A stretch of 64,000 nucleotides of DNA from JANOMH01 sp031422295 (GCA_031422295.1 JANOQM010000030.1:133184-197183), one strand, 5' to 3'. Numbered from the stretch's first letter, positions 1 to 8,323 are shown. A program made the numbers and translations. The notes: a model not told the origin generated them from the letters alone.

Positions 1-1
1 G

Positions 2-151
2 GTCGCCGTCGCCTCGGTGTCATTGCGCGAAAGTGCGCTGGCCCAGGTCGCAGGCGGCCCCGCAATGGCGCGGACGCTGGCGGTGATCGAGGCGCTGGCG
101 GGGGGGCTGGTGCTGGCGCTCGCCCTGCAATTGCTGTTGCGGTCGGTCTGA
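2..151 (+). CDS. C-terminal end of a membrane protein, possibly a NicO/RcnA-type transporter (partial)
   Basis: An open frame enters at the left edge and stops at TGA 149-151, giving the last 49 residues of a protein. The tail is hydrophobic, with a run of about 20 Ala/Leu/Val residues just before the end, so it is a C-terminal membrane helix. The pattern of a short amphipathic stretch then a terminal helix resembles nickel/cobalt transporters of the NicO family, but that is a weak resemblance. It lies 39 bp upstream of the MATE gene on the same strand. Confidence 0.5.
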   Translation, partial: VAVASVSLRESALAQVAGGPAMARTLAVIEALAGGLVLALALQLLLRSV

Positions 152-190
152 GACTGGACAGTTGTCGGTCAAGGGCATAAGTCCAGCCCT

Positions 191-1579
191 ATGCAACCTC
201 AATCACTGACATATGCCGGGCATTTGCGTGCCCTTCTGGTCCTTGGTCTGCCGATTGTCGGCAGCCAGCTGGCCCAGATGTCGTTGCACACCACCGATGT
301 GGTGATGATGGGCTGGTATGGGGTCGAACCTTTGGCCGCCCTCGTTCTGGGCACCAGCGTGTGGTTTTTGCTGTTCATTTTCGGCACCGGCTTTGGCACT
401 GCAGTATTGCCGATGGTGGCCTCAGCCTCGGCCAATGGTGGCGATGTCGAGGTGCGGCGGGTGACGCGCATGGCGCTGTGGCTATCGTTTATCTGGGCCA
501 CGCTGACGCTTGCGCCAATGTGGTGGTCAGAATCGCTGCTGTTGGCCATCGGGCAGAAACCGCAGATTGCGGCCATGGCGCAGGATTTTCTGCGGATCGC
601 CGGGTTTGGGATGTATCCCGCGCTGGCGGTTGTTACCCTGCGCAGCTTTCTGGTGGCAATTGAACGGACCCAGGTGATTTTGTGGATCACGATTGCCGGG
701 TTGTTCGTCAATGCAGCGCTGGTATGGGCTTTGGTCTTTGGGCATTGGGGGATGCCCGAACTGGGGGTGCGCGGTGCTGCGATATCGTCGCTCCTGACCC
801 AAATGCTGACCATGCTGGCAACAATAGCCTATGCTGGCTGGTTCGGGCCTTTGCGCCGGTTTCAGCTGTTCATCCGGTTCTGGAAACCGGACTGGACCGC
901 CTTTGACCGGGTCTATCAACTGGGCTGGCCGATCGGGCTGACGGCATTGTTCGAGGCAGGTCTGTTCATTGCGGCGGCCATCATGATGGGCTGGATCGGG
1001 GCCTTGCCGCTGGCCGCACATGGCATTGCAATGCAGGCGGCTGCGATCAGTTTCATGATCCATCTGGGGCTGTCACAGGCGCTGACCGTGCGAACCGGGC
1101 AAGCCATGGCCTTGGGCGACATGACCGGGCTGCGGCACGGGGCATTGGCCGGCATCGGCCTGTCGGTCGGCGTGGCGGTGGTGGCGGTTCTGGCGATGCT
1201 GGTGTTCCCGGTGCCAATCGTCACGCTGTTTGTATCGAATGATGACCCACAACGGGTGGCGTTGATCGAGGTGGGGGTGCGCCTGCTGGCCATGGCGGCC
1301 CTGTTCCATTTCGCCGATGCGATGCAGGTCATCGCTTTGGGCCTGCTGCGCGGGGTACAGGATACCAAAACGCCCATGCTGATGGCCTCGGTCAGCTATT
1401 GGCTGATCGGCATTCCGTGCAGTTATGTGCTGGGGATCAGGCTGGGGTATGGTCCCGAAGGCATCTGGGGCGGGCTGGTGGTCGGGCTGGCTGTGGCTGC
1501 GGCCTTGCTGATGTGGCGGTTCTGGGCGCGGTCATTGCACGCGGTCGCGCAGCCAGCGGACCAGCCTCTGGGCGCGTAA
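191..1579 (+). CDS. MATE family multidrug/Na+ efflux transporter
   Basis: A 462-residue polytopic inner-membrane protein with about 12 hydrophobic segments and the internal two-fold layout of MatE proteins, each half opening with the typical G-x-P-x-x-x-x-x-L region (residues about 19-30 and about 245-260). Family members export cationic drugs or metabolites in exchange for Na+ or H+. The length is normal for NorM-like members. The ATG at 191 follows the preceding stop by 39 bp. Its 3' end overlaps the convergent CDP-alcohol phosphatidyltransferase gene by 48 bp. The substrate cannot be read from sequence. Confidence 0.9.
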   Translation: MQPQSLTYAGHLRALLVLGLPIVGSQLAQMSLHTTDVVMMGWYGVEPLAALVLGTSVWFLLFIFGTGFGTAVLPMVASASANGGDVEVRRVTRMALWLSFIWATLTLAPMWWSESLLLAIGQKPQIAAMAQDFLRIAGFGMYPALAVVTLRSFLVAIERTQVILWITIAGLFVNAALVWALVFGHWGMPELGVRGAAISSLLTQMLTMLATIAYAGWFGPLRRFQLFIRFWKPDWTAFDRVYQLGWPIGLTALFEAGLFIAAAIMMGWIGALPLAAHGIAMQAAAISFMIHLGLSQALTVRTGQAMALGDMTGLRHGALAGIGLSVGVAVVAVLAMLVFPVPIVTLFVSNDDPQRVALIEVGVRLLAMAALFHFADAMQVIALGLLRGVQDTKTPMLMASVSYWLIGIPCSYVLGIRLGYGPEGIWGGLVVGLAVAAALLMWRFWARSLHAVAQPADQPLGA

Positions 1580-2158
1580 TCCGGCGGTCAGCGCGGTGCC
1601 GATGATCAAAATGACCAGCGTCAGGATCAGCAGATGCGGCCAGATGATCCCCAGAACTGCCCCCCCGGTGACCAGCGCCATACGCTGCGGTTTGGCCAAA
1701 GGCCCGCCAAAATCGGCGGCCATCCCCTCGGCCCGGCCCAATTCACGCAGATAGGCGGTCAAAATCGCCAGACTGGCTGCGGCCCAACCATGCGCGGGTG
1801 CCCCGGCAGCCAATCCAAAGCCGACCAGGATCAGACCATCCGCCAACCTGTCGGGGGCCTCATTCCAGAACGGGCCATCCGGGGCCTTTTTGCCGCCCTC
1901 AATCGCCACCATCCCATCCAGCAGATTGCAGATCAGGCGGAACTGGCAGGCCACAGCGCCAAGGATCAACAGCGCGGCGCGGGGCAGGGCGGGGATATCG
2001 GCCGAGGCCCAGAATGCACCAAATGCCAAGGCCGCAAACCCGACCGAGGCGATGGAAATCTGGTTCGGCGTAACATCCGTCCGCACCAACCAGCGTGCAG
2101 CCCGCCCGGCCCAGCCGGAATTGCGCGCCGCAATCGGGCGGCGTGAAAAATCGCTCAT
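1532..2158 (-). CDS. CDP-alcohol phosphatidyltransferase (YnbA-like)
   Basis: A 208-residue membrane protein of the CDP-OH-P transferase family, which joins a CDP-activated lipid to an alcohol. The usual DG-x2-AR-x8-G-x3-D-x3-D signature is present in variant form as L-L-D-G-M-V-A, then N-E-x-x-D-R-x-A-D about 20 residues later: the Arg of DGxxAR and the first Asp of the second half are altered. This variant fits a YnbA-type subgroup rather than PgsA, PssA or Pcs. The start ATG at 2158 overlaps the stop of the upstream cytidylyltransferase (ATGA), so the two are translationally coupled and likely act in sequence. The alcohol substrate is unknown. Confidence 0.82.
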   Translation of the reverse strand: MSDFSRRPIAARNSGWAGRAARWLVRTDVTPNQISIASVGFAALAFGAFWASADIPALPRAALLILGAVACQFRLICNLLDGMVAIEGGKKAPDGPFWNEAPDRLADGLILVGFGLAAGAPAHGWAAASLAILTAYLRELGRAEGMAADFGGPLAKPQRMALVTGGAVLGIIWPHLLILTLVILIIGTALTAGLRAQRLVRWLRDRVQ

Positions 2159-3084
2159 GGCGTCCCCCAGAAAAACCGGGTCAGGTGAAAGAACACCGGG
2201 GCGGCAAAGATCACGCTGTCCAGCCGGTCCAGCACACCGCCATGCCCGGCAATCAGCGCACCCCAATCCTTGATCCCGCGGTCCCGCTTGATCGCCGACA
2301 TCACCAATCCACCGCAAAAGCCCAATATGGTTATGGCCAGCGCCATCGCGCCTGATTGCAGCGGGGTGAACGGGGTCATCCACCACAGACCTACCCCCGC
2401 CAGTGTGGCCGTGGCGACACCGCCGATGAACCCCTCCCATGTCTTGGACGGGGACAGGGCCGGGGCAATCAGGTGGCGGCCCGCCAATTTGCCCCAGACA
2501 TATTGCATCACATCGGAAAACTGCACGATGAAGATCAGATAGGCGATCAGCAGGATCGACTGGCCCTGGTACCCCGCAATCTGCAAATACAGCAGGGCGG
2601 GCACGTGGCTCAGGGCATAAACGCACAGCATGAGGGCCAGATGCAGCCCGGCGATCCGGTTCAGAAACCCGGCCGTTTCGCCCTGCAGGGCCGCCAGAAT
2701 GGTCAGCGCCAGAAACGCATAGACCGGGATGAATATCGCATATAGCCCGTACCAATCATCCCAGATCAGCCAGTATTGCACCGGCAGGGCCACAGCCAAC
2801 GTGGCCAGCTGCGCCAGCCGGTCAGCACGGGACTGCGCGGTATGGACCAGAAATTCGCGCAACGCCCCGAGTGAGAGAAGGGCGAACAGCCCGATAATCG
2901 CCACAGGCCCGGCCCAGAACGCGACCGATAGCCCGGCCACCATGATCCACCAGGCATTGACCCGGGCGACCAGATTGTCGGTCACGGCACCCGGCTTGTG
3001 CCGTTTCAGCCAAAAGCCCGCTGCCGATCCGGCCAGCAGGATCAGCGTCACCGCGCCAAACAGCCACAGCAAATCAGTGGGCAT
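2155..3084 (-). CDS. Phosphatidate cytidylyltransferase (CdsA family, YnbB-like paralogue)
   Basis: A 309-residue integral membrane enzyme that makes CDP-diacylglycerol from phosphatidate and CTP. The CdsA signature is complete near the C terminus: S-x-I-K-R-D-x-x-x-K-D, then G-H-G-G-V-L-D-R-L-D. An earlier S-K-T-W-E-G motif is also typical. The partner gene downstream, overlapping by 4 bp, is a CDP-alcohol phosphatidyltransferase, matching the E. coli ynbA/ynbB arrangement. The housekeeping cdsA of Rhodobacterales normally sits with uppS and dxr, so this is probably a second copy making CDP-DAG for a dedicated lipid. About eight hydrophobic segments are visible. Confidence 0.88.
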   Translation of the reverse strand: MPTDLLWLFGAVTLILLAGSAAGFWLKRHKPGAVTDNLVARVNAWWIMVAGLSVAFWAGPVAIIGLFALLSLGALREFLVHTAQSRADRLAQLATLAVALPVQYWLIWDDWYGLYAIFIPVYAFLALTILAALQGETAGFLNRIAGLHLALMLCVYALSHVPALLYLQIAGYQGQSILLIAYLIFIVQFSDVMQYVWGKLAGRHLIAPALSPSKTWEGFIGGVATATLAGVGLWWMTPFTPLQSGAMALAITILGFCGGLVMSAIKRDRGIKDWGALIAGHGGVLDRLDSVIFAAPVFFHLTRFFWGTP

Positions 3085-3108
3085 GGGAAACGTCCATTAT
3101 CAGGCGAT

Positions 3109-3163
3109 GTGGGTTAAAACCCACCTTACGCAGGTTTGGGATGTAAGGTGGGTCTTGACCCAC
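3109..3163. repeat. REPIN-like doublet of inverted palindromes, copy 1
   Basis: Two imperfect palindromes face each other: GTGGGTTAAAACCCAC followed by CTTAC (3109-3129), and GTAAG followed by GTGGGTCTTGACCCAC (3143-3163), separated by 13 nt. Together they could fold into one long hairpin (GTAAGGTGGGT pairing with ACCCACCTTAC), which is how REPINs are built. It lies upstream of the cytidylyltransferase gene and downstream of the unknown gene at 3247-3660, both on the minus strand. Confidence 0.85.
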
Positions 3164-3186
3164 TGTACCGGCGTCTTGACAGCAAT

Positions 3187-3241
3187 GTGGGTTAAAACCC
3201 ACCTTACGGGTCCATTCTATGTAAGGTGGGTCTTGACCCAC
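3187..3241. repeat. REPIN-like doublet of inverted palindromes, copy 2
   Basis: This is a second copy of the doublet at 3109-3163, shifted by exactly 78 bp. The palindromes at 3187-3207 and 3221-3241 are identical to those of copy 1; the spacer between them differs. The two copies form a tandem REPIN cluster that ends just after the stop codon of the gene at 3247-3660. Confidence 0.85.
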
Positions 3242-3246
3242 CCGCC

Positions 3247-3660
3247 TCACGCTTCGGCCTTATCATCCAGCAGCCGGTCCGCCTTTTTGCGCACCAGCAC
3301 TGACCGCAGGTCATGCATAGCCAACAACAATGCATCGGTCACATCCTCCAGCTGTGCGTCCGAGGCTTTGGACTGCACCCATTGGGTGGTGATATTCATG
3401 TAATCCACCGCGCGGTGAATATCGTCAATATCGCGGCGGGCCAGCAGGGCGATGCGCTGGATCAGCCAATCCTTGATCCGGACCAGATCAGCTTCGGTCA
3501 ACACCCGGTCGCCATGCGGCTTGATCTCGCCATTCCTGACATTGACCAGCGCAATCTGCTCCATCTCAATCCGGCGCTGGCGGTTTTCCGTATCGACGCG
3601 AAACACCGCAGCCCCGTTTTCACGGATGCGAAAGTAATAATCAGGAAGCTCGGCCCCCAT
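3247..3660 (-). CDS. Conserved hypothetical protein, last gene of the aminotransferase operon
   Basis: A 137-residue soluble, charged protein that I do not recognise. The N terminus (about residues 1-50) reads like a small beta-rich domain, with D-Y-Y-F-R-I-R and alternating hydrophobics; the rest is predicted helical with many Arg, Lys and Asp residues. There is no signal peptide or membrane segment. Its ATG shares one base with the TGA of the upstream VOC gene, so the genes are translationally coupled. Codon use matches its neighbours, which supports a real gene. It could be a small regulatory or binding protein; no function is assigned. Confidence 0.75.
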   Translation of the reverse strand: MGAELPDYYFRIRENGAAVFRVDTENRQRRIEMEQIALVNVRNGEIKPHGDRVLTEADLVRIKDWLIQRIALLARRDIDDIHRAVDYMNITTQWVQSKASDAQLEDVTDALLLAMHDLRSVLVRKKADRLLDDKAEA

Positions 3661-4031
3661 CAGGCGGGCCCGTTCTGCAAACAGCGCAGCAGACTGCCAT
3701 CACAATCTACCAGCGCAAACATCCGGGGGATGCCGGGGTGTTGTTCCGGTGGGGTCAGGCGTGGGGTTGATCGACAGTCAGTGGGCAGGCCCGCCTGGCC
3801 AAAAGCTGTATACAGGCCATCCAGATCATTCACCCGGATGCAGGCGCTGGACCAACTTGCCAGCGGATCGACATCGGGATGATGGTAGAATTCGATCACC
3901 AATGGCCCGCGCGACAAGATCATCCATTCGTCACTGACGTAATCGGGGACAAATCCCAGCCGCTGATAAAACGCTTCGGTCCGCTGAAAATCTGCTGCTG
4001 GCAGGTTGGCCGTGATCCGATCCGCTGGCAT
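3660..4031 (-). CDS. VOC-fold protein, bleomycin resistance/glyoxalase family
   Basis: A 123-residue single-domain protein with two beta-alpha-beta-beta-beta modules typical of the VOC superfamily. Visible landmarks are N-L-P-A-x-D-F near the N terminus, F-Y-x-R-L-G-F, V-I-E-F-Y-H-H in the middle, and F-x-L-V-D-x-D-G-S-L-L at the end. This pattern is that of bleomycin-binding-like proteins, which bind drugs as dimers and need no metal. The ligand here is unknown; bleomycin itself is unlikely in nature. It starts 15 bp after the aminotransferase stop and overlaps the next gene by one base. Confidence 0.85.
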   Translation of the reverse strand: MPADRITANLPAADFQRTEAFYQRLGFVPDYVSDEWMILSRGPLVIEFYHHPDVDPLASWSSACIRVNDLDGLYTAFGQAGLPTDCRSTPRLTPPEQHPGIPRMFALVDCDGSLLRCLQNGPA

Positions 4032-4046
4032 CTGTTGTCCCTTAGC

Positions 4047-5249
4047 CTAGCGCAGCCCGGCGCAAAACGACTGTATCCGGCGGCATGCCTCTTCCAATGC
4101 CGCATCCGACGTAGCGTAGCTGATCCGAAAGTTTGGCGATAGGCCAAAGGCCGCGCCGAACACCACTGCCACGCCGGTTTCATCCAGCAGGGCCGTGGCA
4201 AAGACCTCATCATCCGTGATCAGCGTTCCGGCGGCACTGGTCAGCCCGATGCAGGCTGCGATCGACGGATAGACATAGAACGCGCCCTCGGGCCGGGGGC
4301 ATCTGATCCCCCGGGCCTGGTTCAGCATCGACACCACCAGATCGCGGCGGCGCTGGAACAACGCCCGGTTCGGGGCCAGAAAATCCTGCGTGCCGTTCAA
4401 CGCCTCGACGGCGGCATATTGGCTGACCGAACAGGGGTTGGACGTGGATTGCGACTGCACTTTGCCCATCGCTTTGATCAGCGCGACAGGCCCCGCCGCG
4501 TACCCGATGCGCCAGCCGGTCATCGCATAGGCTTTGGACACGCCATTCACCGTCAGGGTCCGGTCATACAGCTTTGGCTCCACCTGTGCGGGCGTGCAAA
4601 AAACGAAATCATCAAAAACCAGATGCTCATACATATCGTCGGTCATGCACCAGACATGCGGATGGCGCAGCAACACATCGGTCAGGGCCTTGAGTTCGTC
4701 CCACGAATAGCCCGCCCCGGTGGGGTTGGACGGCGAGTTGAACAGGAACCATTTGGTTTTCGGCGTAATCGCTGCCTCCAGCTGATCAGGCGTAATCTTG
4801 AACGCCGCCTCAAACGCCCCTTCAATCACCACCGGCACGCCGCCAGCCAGCAGGACCATATCGGGGTATGATACCCAATAGGGCGCGGGGATGATTACCT
4901 CGTCGCCGGGGTTCAGCGTGGCCATAAAGGCATTATACAATACCTGCTTGCCGCCGGTGCCGACCGTCACCTGTTCGGGCGTATATGTCAGGCCATTCTC
5001 GCGGGCAAACTTGGCGCAAATCGCGGCCTTCAGTTCCGGGATGCCATCCACGGCGGTATATTTGGTGCGGCCTGCATTGATCGCGGCAATCGCCGCATCC
5101 TTGATATTCTGCGGCGTGTCAAAATCCGGCTCGCCTGCGCCCAGCCCGATAATATCGCGGCCAGCGGCCTTAAGGACCTGCGCTTTGGTCGTCACCGCGA
5201 TGGTGGGGGATGGTTTGACGCGGTCAAGCGTCGCAGAGAGGAAAGGCAT
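4047..5249 (-). CDS. Aspartate (class Ib) aminotransferase, PLP-dependent
   Basis: A 400-residue fold-type I aminotransferase that moves the amino group between aspartate and 2-oxoglutarate; class Ib enzymes in this group often act on prephenate too. Motifs in order: G-A-G-E-P-D-F-D-T-P, T-K-Y-T-A-V-D-G, N-S-P-S-N-P-T-G-A-G, the PLP lysine in N-G-V-S-K-A-Y-A-M-T-G-W-R-I-G-Y, and the C-terminal F-R-I-S-Y-A, whose Arg binds the alpha-carboxylate. The ATG at 5249 gives the usual length; longer in-frame starts lack family similarity. It heads an operon with the VOC and unknown genes. Confidence 0.93.
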   Translation of the reverse strand: MPFLSATLDRVKPSPTIAVTTKAQVLKAAGRDIIGLGAGEPDFDTPQNIKDAAIAAINAGRTKYTAVDGIPELKAAICAKFARENGLTYTPEQVTVGTGGKQVLYNAFMATLNPGDEVIIPAPYWVSYPDMVLLAGGVPVVIEGAFEAAFKITPDQLEAAITPKTKWFLFNSPSNPTGAGYSWDELKALTDVLLRHPHVWCMTDDMYEHLVFDDFVFCTPAQVEPKLYDRTLTVNGVSKAYAMTGWRIGYAAGPVALIKAMGKVQSQSTSNPCSVSQYAAVEALNGTQDFLAPNRALFQRRRDLVVSMLNQARGIRCPRPEGAFYVYPSIAACIGLTSAAGTLITDDEVFATALLDETGVAVVFGAAFGLSPNFRISYATSDAALEEACRRIQSFCAGLR

Positions 5250-5330
5250 GTGCGGCTCCGGGTGGTCACAAGGGTCTGTGCGTGTCATAGGCAAGCGGAC
5301 AAAAGCCTTCAAGCGCTAAGGAATATCCCG

Positions 5331-5606
5331 ATGGTTGCCGAATCCCCTGAACACCGGATCAAACGGCTGCTGATGCGGTCAATGCGGCGCGGGATCAAAG
5401 AAATGGACCTGATCCTGCATGGCTTTGCCACAGCGCAACTGGCGGGTATGGATGGGGCGTCGCTGGCGCTGTATGATGACCTGCTCGAAGAAAACGACCA
5501 TGACATCTACGCCTGGATCAACGGGCAAATGCCAGCGCCTGCGGTCTATGCCGGGCTGATCAGCCAGATCGCTGCCGGGGCGCAGGGCGTCGTGCGGCCA
5601 CGCTGA
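5331..5606 (+). CDS. sdhE: FAD assembly factor SdhE (succinate dehydrogenase assembly factor 2)
   Basis: A 91-residue helical protein with the family hallmark R-R-G-x-x-E-M-D (residues about 16-23), the surface that promotes covalent FAD attachment to SdhA. The later motif D-D-L-L-E-x-N-D-x-D-I-Y-A-W is also diagnostic, and the length is typical. The ATG at 5331 is the start that gives the family's N terminus (E-x-R-I-K-R-L-L-x-R-S-x-R-R-G). It is divergent from the aminotransferase gene, with 81 bp between the start codons for both promoters. Confidence 0.93.
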   Translation: MVAESPEHRIKRLLMRSMRRGIKEMDLILHGFATAQLAGMDGASLALYDDLLEENDHDIYAWINGQMPAPAVYAGLISQIAAGAQGVVRPR

Positions 5607-5731
5607 TGCGGGGGCCGTTATCCGGGCCAAAAAACATGTTTCAAGTTTTTGCGGCATTTTTCGCGACTTAACGGATTGTTGGGCATTTTGCTCCAAAGTC
5701 CGCGTCGGGCAGTAATGACGGAGACAAGTGC

Positions 5732-6241
5732 ATGAGCGTTCATCCAAATCTGGAAGGGCCCCGATCCATGGGCCAGCGCGCCGGGTTCATGAGCAGTTAC
5801 CTTGACGCATTGACGCTGGTGGAACGGCTTCACCGGCTGTTGCTGGATGTGGTCAAGGACGAGTTTGAACGGGTCGGTGTGTTGGAAATCAACGCCGTTC
5901 AAGCGCTGCTGTTGTTCAATATCGGCGAACACGAGGTAACTGCGGGCGAATTGAAAACCCGCGGCTATTATCAGGGCAGCAATGTCAGCTATAACCTGAA
6001 AAAACTGGTGGAAATGGGCTTTATGCACCACCAGCGCTGCGAGATTGACCGCCGGTCGGTGCGGGTGCGGCTGACCGAAAAGGGGCGGCGCATTCGGGAA
6101 ATCGTGGCAAAACTCTTTGCCGCCCATGCCGAAGGGCTCGAGGCGCGGGGCGTGCTGGATCATGCAGGAATAGAAGAGATCAGCGCATCATTGCGCCGGG
6201 TCGAACGCTATTGGACCGATCAGATCCGGTATATTTACTAA
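5732..6241 (+). CDS. ldtR: MarR-type winged-helix regulator, LdtR-like
   Basis: A 169-residue MarR-family dimeric repressor/activator. Residues about 25-150 form the winged helix, with N-A-V-Q-A-L-L-L-F-N-I-G, then the recognition region R-G-Y-Y-Q-G-S-N-V-S-Y-N-L-K-K-L-V and wing I-D-R-R-S-V-R-V-R-L-T. This closely matches LdtR of Rhizobiales and Liberibacter, which senses small aromatic compounds and controls an L,D-transpeptidase gene; no ldt gene is next door here. The 125 bp upstream contain an A/T-rich inverted repeat (AAAAAC/GTTTTT arms, 5630-5650) that could be an operator. A terminator follows. Confidence 0.85.
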   Translation: MSVHPNLEGPRSMGQRAGFMSSYLDALTLVERLHRLLLDVVKDEFERVGVLEINAVQALLLFNIGEHEVTAGELKTRGYYQGSNVSYNLKKLVEMGFMHHQRCEIDRRSVRVRLTEKGRRIREIVAKLFAAHAEGLEARGVLDHAGIEEISASLRRVERYWTDQIRYIY

Positions 6242-6278
6242 CACGATCGGTCTGACATACAGGCAATGAGCTGACAAA

Positions 6279-6305
6279 GGGCGGGGCACAAGACCCCGCC
6301 CTTTT
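6279..6305 (+). terminator. Rho-independent terminator after ldtR
   Basis: An 8-bp perfect stem, GGGCGGGG (6279-6286) with CCCCGCCC (6294-6301), a 7-nt loop and a TTTT run. It starts 38 bp after the ldtR stop codon. Confidence 0.9.
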
Positions 6306-6351
6306 CAATGGTAACAACACCTGGTCCTGCACCGGTGTCTTTGATTCGATT

Positions 6352-6390
6352 GCCGGAGCCTCCGGCGGGGATATTTAAGGAACAAAAGAA
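6352..6390 (+). repeat. CTCCGGCGGGGATATTT tail motif
   Basis: A copy of the window's second repeat family: GCCGGAGCCTCCGGCGGGG, then ATATTTAAGGAACAAAAGAA. The first part can form a short hairpin (CCGGAG/CTCCGG). It lies between the ldtR terminator and the 3' end of the convergent glyoxalase gene. Confidence 0.85.
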
Positions 6391-6426
6391 ATGGGCAGGG
6401 GTAGAAAGGTGGATTGCGGATTTGGC

Positions 6427-6855
6427 CTACCAATGCCCGGTATTACCCATGCTGGCCCAAGGCTCGGCAGGCGGCAAACGATCGCCCGCCTGCAGCAATT
6501 CAATCGACACATTGTCGGGTGAGCGGACAAAGGCCATATGACCATCGCGCGGCGGGCGGTTGATCAGTACCCCATTGGCCGCCAGATGGGCGCACATGTC
6601 GTAAATATTATCAACAGCATAGGCCAGATGACCAAAGTGGCGGCCATCGCTGGGCAACCCGTCATCGCCATCCCAATTGAACGTCAACTCCACCGGGCAG
6701 TCCGGTTGCGACGGGTCGGCCATGAACACCAGCGTGAACCGACCGCCGTCATTGCTAATGCGCCGGGTCTCGACCAGACCCAAAAGCGCATAAAATGCCA
6801 TGGATTTTTCCAGATTTTTGACCCGGACCATGGTGTGCAGATAGGTTGTCGGCAT
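6427..6855 (-). CDS. gloA: Lactoylglutathione lyase (glyoxalase I)
   Basis: A 142-residue VOC-fold metalloenzyme that isomerises the methylglyoxal-glutathione hemithioacetal to S-lactoylglutathione. All four metal ligands are visible: His in L-H-T-M-V-R-V near the N terminus, Glu in V-E-L-T-F-N-W, His in F-G-H-L-A-Y, and Glu in S-I-E-L-L-Q. The motif M-A-F-Y-x-L-L-G typifies glyoxalase I. The length equals the one-domain, Ni2+-type bacterial enzymes. It stands alone, with 61 bp separating it from the Slam gene downstream of an independent operon. Confidence 0.93.
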   Translation of the reverse strand: MPTTYLHTMVRVKNLEKSMAFYALLGLVETRRISNDGGRFTLVFMADPSQPDCPVELTFNWDGDDGLPSDGRHFGHLAYAVDNIYDMCAHLAANGVLINRPPRDGHMAFVRSPDNVSIELLQAGDRLPPAEPWASMGNTGHW

Positions 6856-6916
6856 GGGGTGGCTCCTGATGGGGGTTTCACGCCAACCTAGCAGGGCTGC
6901 GGACCGGGTGCAGCCG

Positions 6917-8323
6917 CTAAAATGTCGACCGGATGGCGAAAGTCACCGACATATCCTCGCGGTCAAACCGGCCGACATTGCTGTCGGTACGGCCCGCATT
7001 CAGGGTTACAACCGGGGCGAAACCGGCATAATCATAATCGGGAAAAAACAGATCGACGCTGCCAAAAACCCGGATATCGCCGCGCCCGCCATCAATCGCA
7101 AAGAACCCGGATTGAAAGGAAAACGAATAAAACACCGGGAAAGTCTGCTGTTGCACCCCCAGCGAAAACGCCACCTGCGCCGGACCAATAGCCTGGCCAA
7201 GCCGATAGCCGAATTGCAAACTGCTGCTGGTCGATGCGGTGTTTCTGCGGTCAGTTTCAATGCCACCATAGCTCAGCGACGCCGTCACCACATCCCCACC
7301 CGCCAAACTATAGCTCCAGCGCCCCTGCAGATTATAGCGGCTTTCCAACGGGTCATCATCCTCGTCCCAGCGCTGCTCCAGCGATCCGGTCAGCGAAACC
7401 TCGGCGCTTTGCGACAGCACAAATCGCCGGTCCGCGCTGAGGCGCAGAAAACTATAGTCAAATTCTGCCTTGCTATAGGCCCGGCCCAGATCAAGGCCAA
7501 AGCCATAGGTGCCTGCGGTCGCCAACCGGTCATGCCGCAATCCCAAGTCGAACAGGGCCGACGCATAATCGCTGTTGTCCACGGCAGGATCATTGACCGT
7601 GCTTTCCCGGGCGATAAAGGCCAGCGCCTCATCCGACAGCAGCACCCCACGGGCATAGGCGCGGGCCGACAGGCTGGTCTGATAAAACTGTGTCGCAGCA
7701 AGGCGGTAGCGCGTGCTCAGGTCAATCGTCCCGGCCCAACCCGACAATGCCCGGTCGCCCGGCGCAATCCGTTCGGACACGGTTTCGCCGTCAATCCCGT
7801 TGAATTCATTCCGCCCGCCGCCATTCACATTGCCCGACGGGGCAAATGAAAATTGGATGCTGGATGACCAGGGGTTCAGGTTTTGGATCCCCTGCGCATC
7901 CGCAACCGTCTGCGCCGCATCGGCCTCGGTCGGGGCCACGGTCAATGCGCGGCGCAACCACCACCCGGCAAGGGTCAGCCGCCCTTCGTTCGCGGCGGCA
8001 AGGGCGGTCAGACGGGCGGCTTCGTATTTTTCCGGGTCGGTCGATGACATCGCAAAGGCCCGCGCCCCGGCAAGGCGACCTTGGGCCGGGCGGCCCAGCA
8101 TCGGGGCCGCCGCTGCCAGCACGATCAGGGCCGCGCGGTCATCAGGATCAACCTGCAACAGGCGTTCGGCAATCTGGGCCGCCAACTCGGGGTTGCCGGA
8201 CAGAACCGCTTGCGACGCAATCGCGCGGGCCTCGGCAATGGGCACATCAATTGACGTTTGCGCAACAGCCGCCCCCGCCAGAAGCAGGAATACGGCGCTT
8301 GCGAGCTTAAGAACGCGCTGCAT
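6917..8323 (-). CDS. Slam-family surface lipoprotein assembly modulator (DUF560 outer-membrane barrel)
   Basis: A 468-residue protein with a signal peptide (cleavage after A-x-A-V-A-Q near residue 22), an N-terminal helical TPR-like part (about residues 25-145), and a C-terminal beta-barrel (about 150-468) of alternating strands ending in the outer-membrane C-terminal Phe. This two-part plan is that of Slam proteins, which move lipoproteins to the outer surface of the outer membrane. The ATG at 8323 shares one base with the stop of the upstream lipoprotein gene, so exporter and likely client are co-translated. The assignment rests on architecture and context, not on a catalytic motif. Confidence 0.85.
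   Translation of the reverse strand: MQRVLKLASAVFLLLAGAAVAQTSIDVPIAEARAIASQAVLSGNPELAAQIAERLLQVDPDDRAALIVLAAAAPMLGRPAQGRLAGARAFAMSSTDPEKYEAARLTALAAANEGRLTLAGWWLRRALTVAPTEADAAQTVADAQGIQNLNPWSSSIQFSFAPSGNVNGGGRNEFNGIDGETVSERIAPGDRALSGWAGTIDLSTRYRLAATQFYQTSLSARAYARGVLLSDEALAFIARESTVNDPAVDNSDYASALFDLGLRHDRLATAGTYGFGLDLGRAYSKAEFDYSFLRLSADRRFVLSQSAEVSLTGSLEQRWDEDDDPLESRYNLQGRWSYSLAGGDVVTASLSYGGIETDRRNTASTSSSLQFGYRLGQAIGPAQVAFSLGVQQQTFPVFYSFSFQSGFFAIDGGRGDIRVFGSVDLFFPDYDYAGFAPVVTLNAGRTDSNVGRFDREDMSVTFAIRSTF

Noticed and set aside
2159..2755. N-terminal extension that would fuse a further domain to the CDP-alcohol phosphatidyltransferase
   Set aside because: This stretch is the other frame of the cytidylyltransferase gene. 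The ATGA overlap at 2155-2158 marks two separate genes.
3109..3241. Possible CRISPR array
   Set aside because: Only two units, each an inverted pair of palindromes, with no leader or cas genes and with copies scattered over 30 kb.
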